Shown one piece after another: positions 1 to 7,798 of a stretch of 64,000 nucleotides of DNA. A model generated the notes under the pieces. The model searched no databases. It was not told the origin of the DNA and was given only the letters and a program-made list of their open reading frames with translations. How positions within the stretch are numbered: the first letter of the stretch is position 1; the number at the start of each line of letters is the position of its first letter. Origin of the DNA: Alphaproteobacteria bacterium. Its GTDB lineage: Bacteria; Pseudomonadota; Alphaproteobacteria; Caulobacterales; Hyphomonadaceae. Both the position numbers and the translations under genes were made by a program. The DNA lies in the NCBI GenBank assembly GCA_018222605.1, contig JAAEZZ010000009.1, positions 1 to 64,000 on the forward strand, given 5' to 3'.

Positions 1-102
1 CGACCAGAACGGTACCTGATCCGGCCCCCGTGTGAGCAGACCTGAAGTATGGCTTGGGCGCCTATCAGACGGATTGGGGGCTGCGCTCTCTGCCGCTTCA
101 TC

Positions 103-176
103 CTTCGACTTCGCTCAGGATGAGTTTGGTGCATGGGGGAAGAAGAGAAGCGCTCTTGGCTCGAGCGAAGTCGAAG
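103..176. repeat. Inverted repeat, CTTCGACTTCGCTC arms
   Basis: A 14-base arm CTTCGACTTCGCTC at 103-116 recurs as its exact reverse complement at 163-176, with a 46-base spacer. This arm, often continuing as CAGGATGAG as it does here, resembles a dispersed intergenic repeat of alphaproteobacterial genomes (recollection of the family, not a search). No transposase is present. Confidence 0.6.
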
Positions 177-241
177 CACGAGCGCGGGCTGGGGGGATTA
201 GGTGATCTGTCTCCCACAAACTTCCGTACCTGCCGCCCTGG

Positions 242-261
242 ACCCCGGCCTGCGCCGGGGT
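242..261. repeat. REP-like palindrome, ACCCCGGC...GCCGGGGT
   Basis: Eight-base arms ACCCCGGC and GCCGGGGT around a CTGC loop form a perfect, very GC-rich hairpin. No T-run follows on either strand, so it looks like a REP-type palindrome rather than an intrinsic terminator. Confidence 0.6.
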
Positions 262-356
262 GAGCGGAAGAGAGGAGAATTCCCCACCCTTGTCGTCACG
301 GAACTTGCGTCAGCAAATATCCGGGAGCCAGTTCGTGTTGCGCAGCCGTGGCTAGG

Positions 357-387
357 TCCCGGATAAACGCTCCCGCGTTTTCCGGGA
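357..387. repeat. REP-like palindrome, TCCCGGA...TCCGGGA
   Basis: Outer arms TCCCGGA (357-363) and TCCGGGA (381-387) enclose inner arms AAACGC (365-370) and GCGTTT (375-380) around a TCCC loop, with a single bulged T. The almost perfect 13-bp stem is followed by GATGACAAGG and has no T-run. It is a second kind of REP-like unit in the same gap. Confidence 0.6.
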
Positions 388-454
388 TGACAAGGTGGGG
401 GCTGCGTTGGTGGGGCGAGTCATGACCCGTCATGGATGGCAGATCAGTTCGCTT

Positions 455-1048
455 TCAGTTTCCTCCGTGCGCGGGGAGGGGGACGCTCCGGCGGCGGATG
501 AGGAGCATGCCGATGAACAACAGGCAGGCGAGGCCAACAGCGGCGGGAAAAAGCACCGTGGTCCATGAATAGTGTTCCAGGGCGAGAATGACAAAGCCGT
601 TTCGGACGGTGCCAATGGCATAAAACGTCCAGCTCTCTTCATAGGGCAGGCTGTAGGCCTTGCGGACTGTGGGGCCAAAGCCCAGCAGGTCCACACTTGT
701 CAGGATCAGGACGGTGTAGAGCGGTGTGTTCGTTGCCCACCAGAGGGGCAGGGCGGTAAGGGCCAGGGCAAGAAATACCCAGTCCATGCGATGGAAACTG
801 GTATCGGCAGAGCGGGTCATCGCCAGGACGGCCACGATGATTGTCAGCAGGCCAGAGATGCCGATAGGCCATGCACCGACCCCTCCGCCATCGGATAGTT
901 GGGCAAGGAACACCACGAATGTGCCTGCGCCCCAGATGATCCAGGTGAAGACATGCGGCCGCGTCTGGCCGCGCAGAATGGTTCGAATATAGGGCAGGAA
1001 GGCCACGAAGGTGAGCAGCAGCGCAATCGCACTGAAAACCTCCTTCAT
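455..1048 (-). CDS. PQ-loop-like integral membrane protein
   Basis: A 197-aa, very hydrophobic protein with about six or seven probable membrane helices. Two stretches look like PQ-loop halves: around residues 17-40 (LPYIRTILRGQTRPHVFTW) and 121-146 (GFGPTVRKAY, then SWTFY), each a proline-containing helix followed by a basic turn and an aromatic Trp/Phe/Tyr motif. PQ-loop and SemiSWEET proteins move small solutes, but the substrate cannot be read from sequence. The start has a strong ribosome site, GGAGG five bases upstream. It is alone on its strand, separated from TrcR by a terminator. The PQ-loop assignment is by eye; membrane location is near certain. Confidence 0.6.
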   Translation of the reverse strand: MKEVFSAIALLLTFVAFLPYIRTILRGQTRPHVFTWIIWGAGTFVVFLAQLSDGGGVGAWPIGISGLLTIIVAVLAMTRSADTSFHRMDWVFLALALTALPLWWATNTPLYTVLILTSVDLLGFGPTVRKAYSLPYEESWTFYAIGTVRNGFVILALEHYSWTTVLFPAAVGLACLLFIGMLLIRRRSVPLPAHGGN

Positions 1049-1087
1049 GTCTCCCTCCCTGTCTCATGACGCATGTTCTGCGGCCAT

Positions 1088-1119
1088 GAAAAAAAGGCCG
1101 GCAAAATCTGCCGACCTTT
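1088..1119 (-). terminator. Intrinsic terminator downstream of trcR
   Basis: Read on the minus strand: stem AAAGGTCGGCA / TGCCGGCCTTT with one G-U pair, loop GATTT, followed by a run of T. It lies 25 bases after the trcR stop and ends that transcript before the next minus-strand gene. Confidence 0.75.
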
Positions 1120-1143
1120 GAAACAGACTGGACCGTGAAAAGT

Positions 1144-1818
1144 CTAGCTGAAATTCTTGAAGATGTCGTCTGCGGACGGTTCTGCGCCAGAGGAGCTGTC
1201 GTCATCCTGCGCATCATAGGCGCCCGGTTCGTCGTGGGCAGGGGCGATGCCCGGGCCTTCGAATTTCTCGGCTTTTTCCGCTTCCATCTTGCGGCGCTTC
1301 TCGGCGGATTTCGAGATTACCTCGTCCAGTTCGATCTGCGTGCACAGGCCGAGCGTCACCGGATCGACCGGACGGATGTTCGGTGAGTTCCAGTGAGACT
1401 TGTCGCGGACATTGTTGATGGTGGATTTGGTGGTGCCGATCAGCTTGGAGATCTGCGCGTCAGACACTTCCGGGTGGTTGCGGATGAACCAGGCCACGGC
1501 ATCCGGCTTGTCCTGACGGCGAATAACCGGCGTATAGCGGCTGCCCTTGCGCTTGGGCTGGGGGATGTGTGCGATCTTGGATTCGGCGACTTTCAGCTTG
1601 TAGCCTTCGTTGTCCTCGCCCTTGCGGATTTCGGCGCGGGACAGGATGCCGCCGGCAATCGGATCCACGCCGCGCATGTTTTCGGCGACGTCGCCATCGG
1701 CGATGCCTTTGACTTCCAGATAGTGCAGGCCACAAAAGTCCGCGATCTGGCTGAAGGTAAGGCTGGTATTGTCGAGCAGCCAAACGGCGGTTGCCTTGGG
1801 CATCAGAACTTCGGACAT
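1144..1818 (-). CDS. trcR: Cell-cycle transcriptional regulator TrcR (DUF1013)
   Basis: A 224-aa protein of the DUF1013 family, found almost only in alphaproteobacteria and named TrcR; known members act as DNA-binding regulators linked to the CtrA-era cell-cycle network. Visible features are the N-terminal MPKATAVWLLDNTSLTFSQI block with a helix-turn-helix look, the central basic RRQDKPDAVAWFIRNHPEV segment, and a second helix-turn-helix-like DAQISKLIGTTKSTINNVRD. The acidic tail after about residue 170 is low in complexity. The start at 1818 is chosen because AGGGAG sits six bases upstream; a start 16 codons earlier lacks one. It ends in a clear terminator. The family is confident; the regulatory role here is inferred. 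Confidence 0.85.
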   Translation of the reverse strand: MSEVLMPKATAVWLLDNTSLTFSQIADFCGLHYLEVKGIADGDVAENMRGVDPIAGGILSRAEIRKGEDNEGYKLKVAESKIAHIPQPKRKGSRYTPVIRRQDKPDAVAWFIRNHPEVSDAQISKLIGTTKSTINNVRDKSHWNSPNIRPVDPVTLGLCTQIELDEVISKSAEKRRKMEAEKAEKFEGPGIAPAHDEPGAYDAQDDDSSSGAEPSADDIFKNFS

Positions 1819-1954
1819 GGGGAACTCCCTGACTTTAATGGTGCCTGAAATGCAGCCGCCCGACACATCGTGCCGGGCGGTCAGGTTCCAGACATGCTTG
1901 AAAAACCTTGCGCCTTTTATAATGCCATGCCCGGCAAAAGGAAAGGTGCCTGCC

Positions 1955-2932
1955 TCACCAGGTCAGCACAATCTTGCCGGAGTGCCCGCCCTGACTCATC
2001 AGGGCCTGCGCGGCTTCGGCCTCGGCGGCGGGGAAAGCCTTCTCCAGAACCGGGCGGATTTTGCCGGAAATGACATGCGGCCAGAAATCCTTTTCCACGG
2101 CATCCCGGATGCGGCGTTTCTCTTCCACAGGCCGCGCGCGCAGTGTTGTCGCGGCCAGAGTGAGGCGCTTCATGAGGACGGGCGCGAAGTTCACGTTGGC
2201 GGTGAAGCCATTCATGTAGGCGATGTTGATAATGCGCCCGTCGGGGCGGGATACGGAGATATTCTTCTGGATATAGTCTCCGCCGACCATATCGAGGGTG
2301 ACATCGACGCTGCCCTCGTCGCGGATGATGGCTTCAAAGTCTTCGGTCTTGTAGTTGATGGCGCGGTCGCCGCCGAGATCGCGGATCAGGGCGCATTTTT
2401 CCTCGCTGCCAGCCGTGGCGAAGATTTTCGAGGCGCCGGCCAGTTTCGTCATCTGGATGGCCATGACGCCGATGCCGCTGGTGCCGCCATGGCAGAGGAA
2501 GGCCTCGCCGGATTTGAAGCCCACGCGGTCAAACACATTGGCCCAGACGGTCATCAGCGCTTCCGGGAAGCAGGCGGCGTCCTGCCAGCTCATCCCGTCA
2601 GGCACGGGCAGGAGAGAGCCTTCATCAACGGCGCAATATTCTGCATATCCGCCGCCGGCGAGCAGGCCGGCGACGCGGTCTCCCGGCTTGAAGCGCGCGG
2701 TGCCTTCGCCAGTTTCCACAACAGTTCCGGAGATTTCGAGGCCCATGATGGAAGACGCGCCGGGCGGCGGGGGGTAGGCGCCTTTGCGCTGGACAAGGTC
2801 CGCGCGGTTAAGACCGGAGGCTGCCACTTTTACCAGCACTTCGCCGGGCTTCAGGTCCGGCCGCGCCACATCTGCCAGTTTGAGGGGCTGGCCATCTTCC
2901 GCAATCACCGCTTTCATCGTTTCAGCTGACAT
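1955..2932 (-). CDS. NAD(P)H-quinone oxidoreductase, PIG3-like zinc-less MDR family
   Basis: A 325-aa medium-chain dehydrogenase/reductase. The opening MKAVIAEDGQPL and the GEVLVKVAASGLNRADLVQRKG block are the GroES-like half; the Rossmann half has LCHGGTSGIGVMAIQMTKLAG in place of the usual AxGGVG loop. The structural and catalytic zinc cysteines of alcohol dehydrogenases are absent, as expected for the QOR/PIG3 branch, which reduces quinones with NADPH. Length is normal. AAGGGAA lies ten bases before the start. It is divergent from DUF1192 with a 91-base gap that must hold both promoters. The physiological quinone substrate is unknown. Confidence 0.85.
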   Translation of the reverse strand: MSAETMKAVIAEDGQPLKLADVARPDLKPGEVLVKVAASGLNRADLVQRKGAYPPPPGASSIMGLEISGTVVETGEGTARFKPGDRVAGLLAGGGYAEYCAVDEGSLLPVPDGMSWQDAACFPEALMTVWANVFDRVGFKSGEAFLCHGGTSGIGVMAIQMTKLAGASKIFATAGSEEKCALIRDLGGDRAINYKTEDFEAIIRDEGSVDVTLDMVGGDYIQKNISVSRPDGRIINIAYMNGFTANVNFAPVLMKRLTLAATTLRARPVEEKRRIRDAVEKDFWPHVISGKIRPVLEKAFPAAEAEAAQALMSQGGHSGKIVLTW

Positions 2933-3023
2933 ATGGTCTGTATTCCCTTCGGTTTCCGAGTCGCCTCCAGGCGAGGTTTCTGCTTTGATAAGGGCTGTAG
3001 CACGAATTGGAAGGTGACCCCCA

Positions 3024-3209
3024 ATGGCCGCATTCGATGAAGAGCCGATCCTGGTGAATACGCCCCAGACACTGGAGCAGATGTCCGTGGAGGAGCTGCA
3101 GGCCAGGATCGAGGCGCTGAAGGCCGGAATTGCGGCTTGTGAAGCGGAAATCGAGAAGAAGAAGGCGCAGAAATCTGCAGCGGATGCCTTGTTCGGCGGC
3201 GATAATTAA
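3024..3209 (+). CDS. DUF1192 family small protein
   Basis: A 61-aa protein. The core SVEELQARIEALKAGIAACE and the lysine-rich EIEKKKAQKSAADALF form one long amphipathic helix, typical of DUF1192, a short coiled-coil family nearly confined to alphaproteobacteria with no known activity. AAGG nine bases upstream supports the start. It sits 63 bases before the rcdA-like gene and probably shares its transcript, so a role in the same cell-cycle context is possible but unproven. Confidence 0.8.
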   Translation: MAAFDEEPILVNTPQTLEQMSVEELQARIEALKAGIAACEAEIEKKKAQKSAADALFGGDN

Positions 3210-3272
3210 GCGGCCATAAAGGCTAAGTTGATAAAGTCCAAATTCCTATGCACGCGAGCGAGGGCGCAATAC

Positions 3273-3818
3273 ATGGCGGCAGATAAATCACCGCACGAAG
3301 GTGGGGACAGTCAGGACGGATTTACCGGCGGAAAGCTGTTCGACACCGTATTTGCGCGGGGCATGGCGCTGGTCGAAGAGACCGCGACCTATCTAGACGG
3401 GCCCGGCCGGGAAAATGCCAAGACGCTACCGCGTGAGGCCAGCCTGACCTATTCGGCCTGGAGCATGGAGCTGACGACGCGCCTGATGCAGGCCGCGAGT
3501 TGGCTGGTCATGCAAAAGGCGGTTCGCGATGGCGAAATGCGCCGCGAGGAAGCCGCGGCCCGGAAATATCGTATCCGCCGCGAGGAGCCGCCCCTGGATG
3601 CCGCCGCGCAGCAGGGCCTGGGTTTGCCGCAGCGTTTCCTGGATCTTGTCATGCGCTCAGAAGCGCTGTTCGAACAGATCTGCCGTCTGGATGATGCGCT
3701 GTACGGCCAACGCGCCACAGCGGCCCCGAACCCTGTCAACGAACAGATCAGCCAGCTTCAGAGAGCGGCCGAAACCGGCGCGTTTGACCCGTTGATGGTG
3801 TGGACCCGCGCCAAATAG
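3273..3818 (+). CDS. rcdA: RcdA-like regulator of CtrA degradation (DUF1465)
   Basis: A 181-aa DUF1465 protein. The family founder, Caulobacter RcdA (about 177 aa), is an adaptor that works with CpdR to feed the cell-cycle regulator CtrA to ClpXP. Conserved blocks visible are FDTVFARGMALVEETATYL, the SYSAWSMELTTRLMQAASWL-like helix (here LTYSAWSMELTTRLMQ), and the SEALFEQICRLDDALYG helix, forming the expected helical bundle, followed by a disordered tail. The start at 3273 is chosen over an in-frame codon 15 triplets earlier because GAGGG lies eight bases upstream. TrcR nearby makes this a small cell-cycle neighbourhood. A GC-rich hairpin spans the stop codon but lacks a T-run. Confidence 0.8.
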   Translation: MAADKSPHEGGDSQDGFTGGKLFDTVFARGMALVEETATYLDGPGRENAKTLPREASLTYSAWSMELTTRLMQAASWLVMQKAVRDGEMRREEAAARKYRIRREEPPLDAAAQQGLGLPQRFLDLVMRSEALFEQICRLDDALYGQRATAAPNPVNEQISQLQRAAETGAFDPLMVWTRAK

Positions 3819-3828
3819 CGCGCGGGCC

Positions 3829-4893
3829 TCAGACTTCCCCGGTTTTTGTTTGCGGCGGCGTCAGCAGGCGTCCCTTCGGCAGGGCTTCCTTGTCCTGAAA
3901 GCGGAATGCAGCCGGACGGCGGTAAAGCGCGATCAGCGGTGTCTTGCGCACCAATTGGTGCAGCGCCAGCGGTCCGCCGAGGCAGGCGGCTGTCAGGAAC
4001 AGAATAGTCACGCCGGATTCCGTGCGGAAGCCTGTTGAGACCAGCAAGGTTTGCAGCAGGGTGAGCGGGATGAAATAGGCGAGATAGATCACAAGATAAT
4101 TCCGCCCGGTATATTTCACGAATTGGCCCCACGTCCTGTTACGGCGTGTCAGCAGTGTTGCCGCAGCGATGACGGCAAAAGCGCCTGCCATCCCCAGAAC
4201 GAGGCTGATAATGGGCAGCCTGTCTGTGCCCTGTATGACGATAACCGTATTGATCGCGGCCCAGACAAGCAGGGCAGCGGGGACATCATCAAAACCGATG
4301 GTGATCGTGTCGGCATAGCGCCGGATCAGGCTGAGGCCAGCATAGCCTGCATAGAAGAAGGCGTAATATTCGGCAAACCGGTCTGCCAGGATCCAGCCGC
4401 TATGGACCAGACCGGCGGAATGCATGATCTGCAGAACCATCGCCATGATCAGAAGACGCGGCGCAGAGACAAAGCGCAGCAACCAGGTCACCACCGAAAA
4501 CACGATGAGCATGGGTAGCAGCCAGAGGCCGGCTGCCGGCTGGACCCAGGCCATGACATAGCTGCCCAGAACCGACAGGGGAGACGTCATCAGCGTTCCG
4601 GCATTCAGAACGAGTGTCTGGATGGCCAGCCAGATGGCATAAAGATAGACGAATCTGAGCACTTTCCGGTCAAAAAACGTGGATTTCGAGCCAAAGAGTG
4701 TTCGATTCAGGAACAGTCCCGCAATGACGAAAAGCGTCGGAACGGTGAAAGGTGCCGCCCAGGCCGCCAACAGGTGCATCCAGCTGTGCGTCTGTAGCAA
4801 TGCCTCGTAATTGAACGTGGCCTGCATGAGGACAAACAGCAGGATTGAGATCCCTTTGGCGTTGTCGATCCAGTCAATTCTGCGCGTTGGCAT
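3829..4893 (-). CDS. Acyltransferase family 3-like membrane protein
   Basis: A 354-aa polytopic protein with about ten hydrophobic segments. It opens with RIDWIDNAKGISILLFVLM, the signature start of acyltransferase-3/OpgC-like proteins (an Arg-x-x-Trp-x-Asp-x-x-Lys-Gly motif), and later has the PFTVPTLFVIAGLF helix. Such proteins acylate glycans, lipids or peptides at the cytoplasmic membrane. The His of the classic RxxxH catalytic patch is not evident, so the activity is uncertain. It is convergent with rcdA and lies 57 bases downstream of a TetR gene on the same strand, which may control it. Confidence 0.7.
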   Translation of the reverse strand: MPTRRIDWIDNAKGISILLFVLMQATFNYEALLQTHSWMHLLAAWAAPFTVPTLFVIAGLFLNRTLFGSKSTFFDRKVLRFVYLYAIWLAIQTLVLNAGTLMTSPLSVLGSYVMAWVQPAAGLWLLPMLIVFSVVTWLLRFVSAPRLLIMAMVLQIMHSAGLVHSGWILADRFAEYYAFFYAGYAGLSLIRRYADTITIGFDDVPAALLVWAAINTVIVIQGTDRLPIISLVLGMAGAFAVIAAATLLTRRNRTWGQFVKYTGRNYLVIYLAYFIPLTLLQTLLVSTGFRTESGVTILFLTAACLGGPLALHQLVRKTPLIALYRRPAAFRFQDKEALPKGRLLTPPQTKTGEV

Positions 4894-4950
4894 GGCGTTT
4901 CCCAGTTCAAATCAGGGAAACGACTGTGCAACATTCGCGCCAAAGGCGTA

Positions 4951-5550
4951 TCAGAAGGTGGCGTAGACCCGTAAAAAGTTACGCGCCTGGGTGCTGCAGA
5001 AGCCCTCACGGACCGGCGCACGCATGATCATGATGCGGTGCCAGAGGGGGCCGAGCAGCTCTTCAATGACTTCATCCAGATCAAAATCGCGACGAATAAC
5101 GCGTTTGCTGGCCAATTCAGCGAGCAGCATGCGCATGGGCATCCGGATGTCGCGGTTCATCCAGGCGCGCCACAATTCGCCGGCATCCTTGTCATCTGCC
5201 GCGGCGCAAAGCGCCACCCGAAGCACGGCATGGCCTGCACCGGTGCGGGCGGCAGCTTCAAGCGGGACAATCAATGCCGTGATGCGCTCTTGCGGGTCAC
5301 GGCCGCCATCCGGGCTATCCGGTATCAGGGCCAGGGCGGATTCCACACACATGGCACCAATGGAGGGCCACCATTTGTAAATCGTCTGTTTCGAGGCACT
5401 GGCGCGTTTGGCCACGGCATCAACACTAAAACTGCGCCAGCCATTCTCGGCCATTTCTTCGCGCGTTGCATCCAGAATGGCGGCTTTTGACGCTTCGCTG
5501 CGTGTAGGCCCCTTCCGGGATGACTTCTTGGCTTCTGCCGGCGTGGACAT
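4951..5550 (-). CDS. TetR/AcrR family transcriptional regulator
   Basis: A 199-aa repressor-like protein. After a basic N-terminus comes the TetR DNA-binding domain, about residues 20-65: SKAAILDATREEMAENGW, then SVDAVAKRASASKQTIYKWW with the recognition helix. The C-terminal half is the variable ligand/dimer domain, TetR_C-like. The ATG at 5550 is preferred to a TTG two codons earlier since GGAG is six bases before it. It is divergent from the carbonic anhydrase gene and upstream of the acyltransferase, either of which may be its target. The effector is unknown. Confidence 0.85.
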   Translation of the reverse strand: MSTPAEAKKSSRKGPTRSEASKAAILDATREEMAENGWRSFSVDAVAKRASASKQTIYKWWPSIGAMCVESALALIPDSPDGGRDPQERITALIVPLEAAARTGAGHAVLRVALCAAADDKDAGELWRAWMNRDIRMPMRMLLAELASKRVIRRDFDLDEVIEELLGPLWHRIMIMRAPVREGFCSTQARNFLRVYATF

Positions 5551-5701
5551 GTTCAACTCCAGAAATCAACGCTCAACTGCAACCCCTACAGCCTTCGCAG
5601 GCCGAGTATAAACCCCAAGAGGTAAACAATATCCCGTTTTTACGCTTGCCGCGCAGACAATATGCACTACTCACTCCCTCAAAGAAACAGGAGCATTTTG
5701 C

Positions 5702-6325
5702 ATGAATTCGGTTGAGGATCTTCTGAACGGTTACAGGCAGTTTCGCAAAGGAACCTATGCGCAGCAGGCGGCTCTGTATCGGGAGCTTGGCGAGGGCCAG
5801 AACCCGCGCATCATGTTGATCGCATGTGCCGACAGCCGCGCGGAGCCATCAGATATTTTCAGTGCAGCGCCAGGCCAGCTATTTGTGGTGCGTAACGTAG
5901 CCAATCTTGTGCCGCCCTACCAGCCGGATGGCAGCCTGCATGGTGTCAGCGCAGCACTGGAATACGCGGTGAATGTCCTGAAGATCGACCATTTGGTGAT
6001 CATGGGCCATGGGGGCTGTGGTGGCATCGCGGCGTCTTTGGCGGGCGAGGGTAATCCTGAGATTGGCGAGTTCGTGACGCCTTGGGTGCGGCTGTTGGAG
6101 AAAGCGCGTGAACGTGTGGTCGAAAGTGGTTCGATCAATCCGCAATTCGCCCTGGAACTGGAGGGGATCGAAACCTCCATCAACAATCTGATGACATTCC
6201 CCTTTGTAAAGCGGGCCGTTGATGCCGGTGAGCTGGAAATCCACGGTGCCTGGTTTGCCATCAAGCATGGCGAGTTGCATTGGCGGAACCATAAGACCGG
6301 CCGGTTCGAGGTGATCGAACCCTGA
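5702..6325 (+). CDS. Beta-class carbonic anhydrase
   Basis: A 207-aa zinc enzyme interconverting CO2 and bicarbonate in the cytoplasm. The metal and catalytic set is complete: Cys42, Asp44 and Arg46 in CADSR, then His103 and Cys106 in GHGGCGG. The segments FVVRNVANLVPPY and GVSAALEYAVNVLKI are characteristic of the beta class, and length is typical. AGGAG lies eight bases upstream of the ATG. It is divergent from the TetR gene and convergent with a LysE exporter. Supply of bicarbonate for biotin carboxylases would suit the ethylmalonyl-CoA enzymes further right, but that link is inference. Confidence 0.93.
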   Translation: MNSVEDLLNGYRQFRKGTYAQQAALYRELGEGQNPRIMLIACADSRAEPSDIFSAAPGQLFVVRNVANLVPPYQPDGSLHGVSAALEYAVNVLKIDHLVIMGHGGCGGIAASLAGEGNPEIGEFVTPWVRLLEKARERVVESGSINPQFALELEGIETSINNLMTFPFVKRAVDAGELEIHGAWFAIKHGELHWRNHKTGRFEVIEP

Positions 6326-6337
6326 TCCGGTCTCAGC

Positions 6338-6961
6338 CTAGGCTGTTGTTGTCATGATGGCGGCAAACACGGCCGAACTTACCATGGCAGCAGCGGCCAG
6401 CCGGTTGAACCAGCGCGAAAAGACAGGCGATTGCAGGCGCTGGTTCATGGCGTCTGCCAGCCAGGCATAGAAGGCCAGGCCAAGCATTTCTGTCACCGTG
6501 ACGGTCGCCATGATGATCAGGGCCTGCGGCACGACCGGTTTTTCATGATCGAAATAGCTGGGCAGCAGCAGGCCGAAAAAGACCAGCGCATTTGGGTTCA
6601 GCAATTGCAGGGCAATGCCGCGGCCAAACAGGTTGGCGCGGGCCGGGGCCTGGTCTGCCCGGGCACGGGGCCGGTGCGGGTCTGCGGTTGCCATCGTCCA
6701 GGCCAGCCAGGCGATAAAACACAGGCCGGCAATCTTCAGGGCGGTCAGCACGACAGGCAACTGCGCGGCGAAAGCGGCAATGCCAGTTGCGGCCAGGCTG
6801 ATCCAGAGAAGGTTTGCGGTAGAAACGCCAAGGGCGGGGATCATGGCGGTCGGGGCGCGATATCGCAGGGACGCGCTCATCACCATCATGACAGCAGGGC
6901 CGGGCGTCAGGCCGCCAGCAAAGAACAGGGCCAGCAAGGCCAGCCAGACAGAAATATCCAT
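6338..6961 (-). CDS. LysE family amino-acid exporter
   Basis: A 207-aa inner-membrane protein with about six helices. The N-terminal AGGLTPGPAVMMVMSASLRYR is the LysE/RhtB signature, and LLNPNALVFFGLLLPSY is the second conserved half. Members export amino acids or homoserine lactones; the substrate is not predictable. AGG nine bases upstream supports the start. It ends 12 bases from the convergent carbonic anhydrase. A second LysE-family gene is at 36463-37083. Confidence 0.88.
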   Translation of the reverse strand: MDISVWLALLALFFAGGLTPGPAVMMVMSASLRYRAPTAMIPALGVSTANLLWISLAATGIAAFAAQLPVVLTALKIAGLCFIAWLAWTMATADPHRPRARADQAPARANLFGRGIALQLLNPNALVFFGLLLPSYFDHEKPVVPQALIIMATVTVTEMLGLAFYAWLADAMNQRLQSPVFSRWFNRLAAAAMVSSAVFAAIMTTTA

Positions 6962-7036
6962 GAGTTACGGCCTCACCTATACAGGCGCCGCAGGGGCATG
7001 GCCGGCCGGGTCATGCCCGTCCGGCCAATGCGGGAA

Positions 7037-7573
7037 TCAGGCTTTTTCTTCCTTGCCGCGCTGAACGGCCGCTTCGATCAGCTCACGCGCTTTCTCGATG
7101 CCATACCAGCCTTCAATACGGGTCCATTTGCCTTTTTCGAGATCCTTGTAGTGCTCGAAGAAGTGGGCCGTCTTGTCGACCAGCGTCTGCGGCAGATCGT
7201 GATAAGTGGCGATCTTGTCGTAATAGGAGGTCAGTTTGTTGTGCGGTACAGCAAGGATTTTCTCATCCGGGCCCTTGTCGTCTGTCATCATCAGCACGCC
7301 GACAGGACGGGCACGCACGACCGAGCCGGGCACCAGCGGACGGTTGCCGACAACCATCACGTCAATCGGGTCGCCATCAAGGCTCAGCGTATGCGGAACG
7401 AAGCCGTAATTACACGGATAGCGCATCTCTGTGTAGAGATAGCGGTCGACGAACATCGCGCCGGAATCCTTGTCGATCTCGTACTTGATCGGATCGCCGC
7501 CCAGCGGCACTTCGATCAGAACGTTGATGTCATCTGGCGGGTTGTTCCCGGTGGGTATTTTGGAAAGGTCCAT
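7037..7573 (-). CDS. ppa: Inorganic pyrophosphatase
   Basis: A 178-aa family I pyrophosphatase, which hydrolyses pyrophosphate to drive biosynthetic reactions. Metal-binding and catalytic blocks are clear: IEVPLGGDPIKYEIDKDSG, YPCNYGFVPHTLSLDGDPIDV with its acidic triplet, and KGPDEKILAVP. Length is normal for bacteria. The 225 bases upstream, to 7798, carry no visible gene. It is likely transcribed alone or with the upstream oxygenase-like gene on the same strand. Confidence 0.95.
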   Translation of the reverse strand: MDLSKIPTGNNPPDDINVLIEVPLGGDPIKYEIDKDSGAMFVDRYLYTEMRYPCNYGFVPHTLSLDGDPIDVMVVGNRPLVPGSVVRARPVGVLMMTDDKGPDEKILAVPHNKLTSYYDKIATYHDLPQTLVDKTAHFFEHYKDLEKGKWTRIEGWYGIEKARELIEAAVQRGKEEKA

Positions 7574-7798
7574 GAGACGGCTCGCATCTGGCTGGAAATT
7601 GAAAACGGTGTCGGGTGGCGATGACGCCAGAAGCCCGTTTCGTCAAGAGCATCGGTGCCACAGCTTCGTTAACGGCCGGGTTGAAAAGGCGCTCCGAGGC
7701 GGCTGGGATGTGGCCGAATTTTACGCCGGAGGACCGTCTGCGGCATCATTTTGCTGCAGGTCCGGACGTACCCGGTGGTGTGAAAATGCTTTAAGGGG

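Larger units (their letters stand above)
1..454. other. Gene-free, palindrome-rich intergenic interval
   Basis: No convincing coding region is visible on either strand here; short open frames have no ribosome site and no recognisable protein. The stretch contains at least three separate palindromic units, listed individually, of the kind that sits between genes in GC-rich alphaproteobacteria as dispersed REP-like elements. The only neighbour in the window reads leftwards into it from 1048, so it lies downstream of that gene and may hold its transcription end. What lies to the left cannot be seen. Confidence 0.6.

Noticed and set aside
54..263. Short plus-strand frame at the left edge
   Set aside because: It runs through two palindromic repeats and has no ribosome site or protein similarity.
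7574..7798. Possible small gene between ppa and the oxygenase-like gene
   Set aside because: No frame with ribosome site or sensible composition on either strand; the gap is best left as non-coding.
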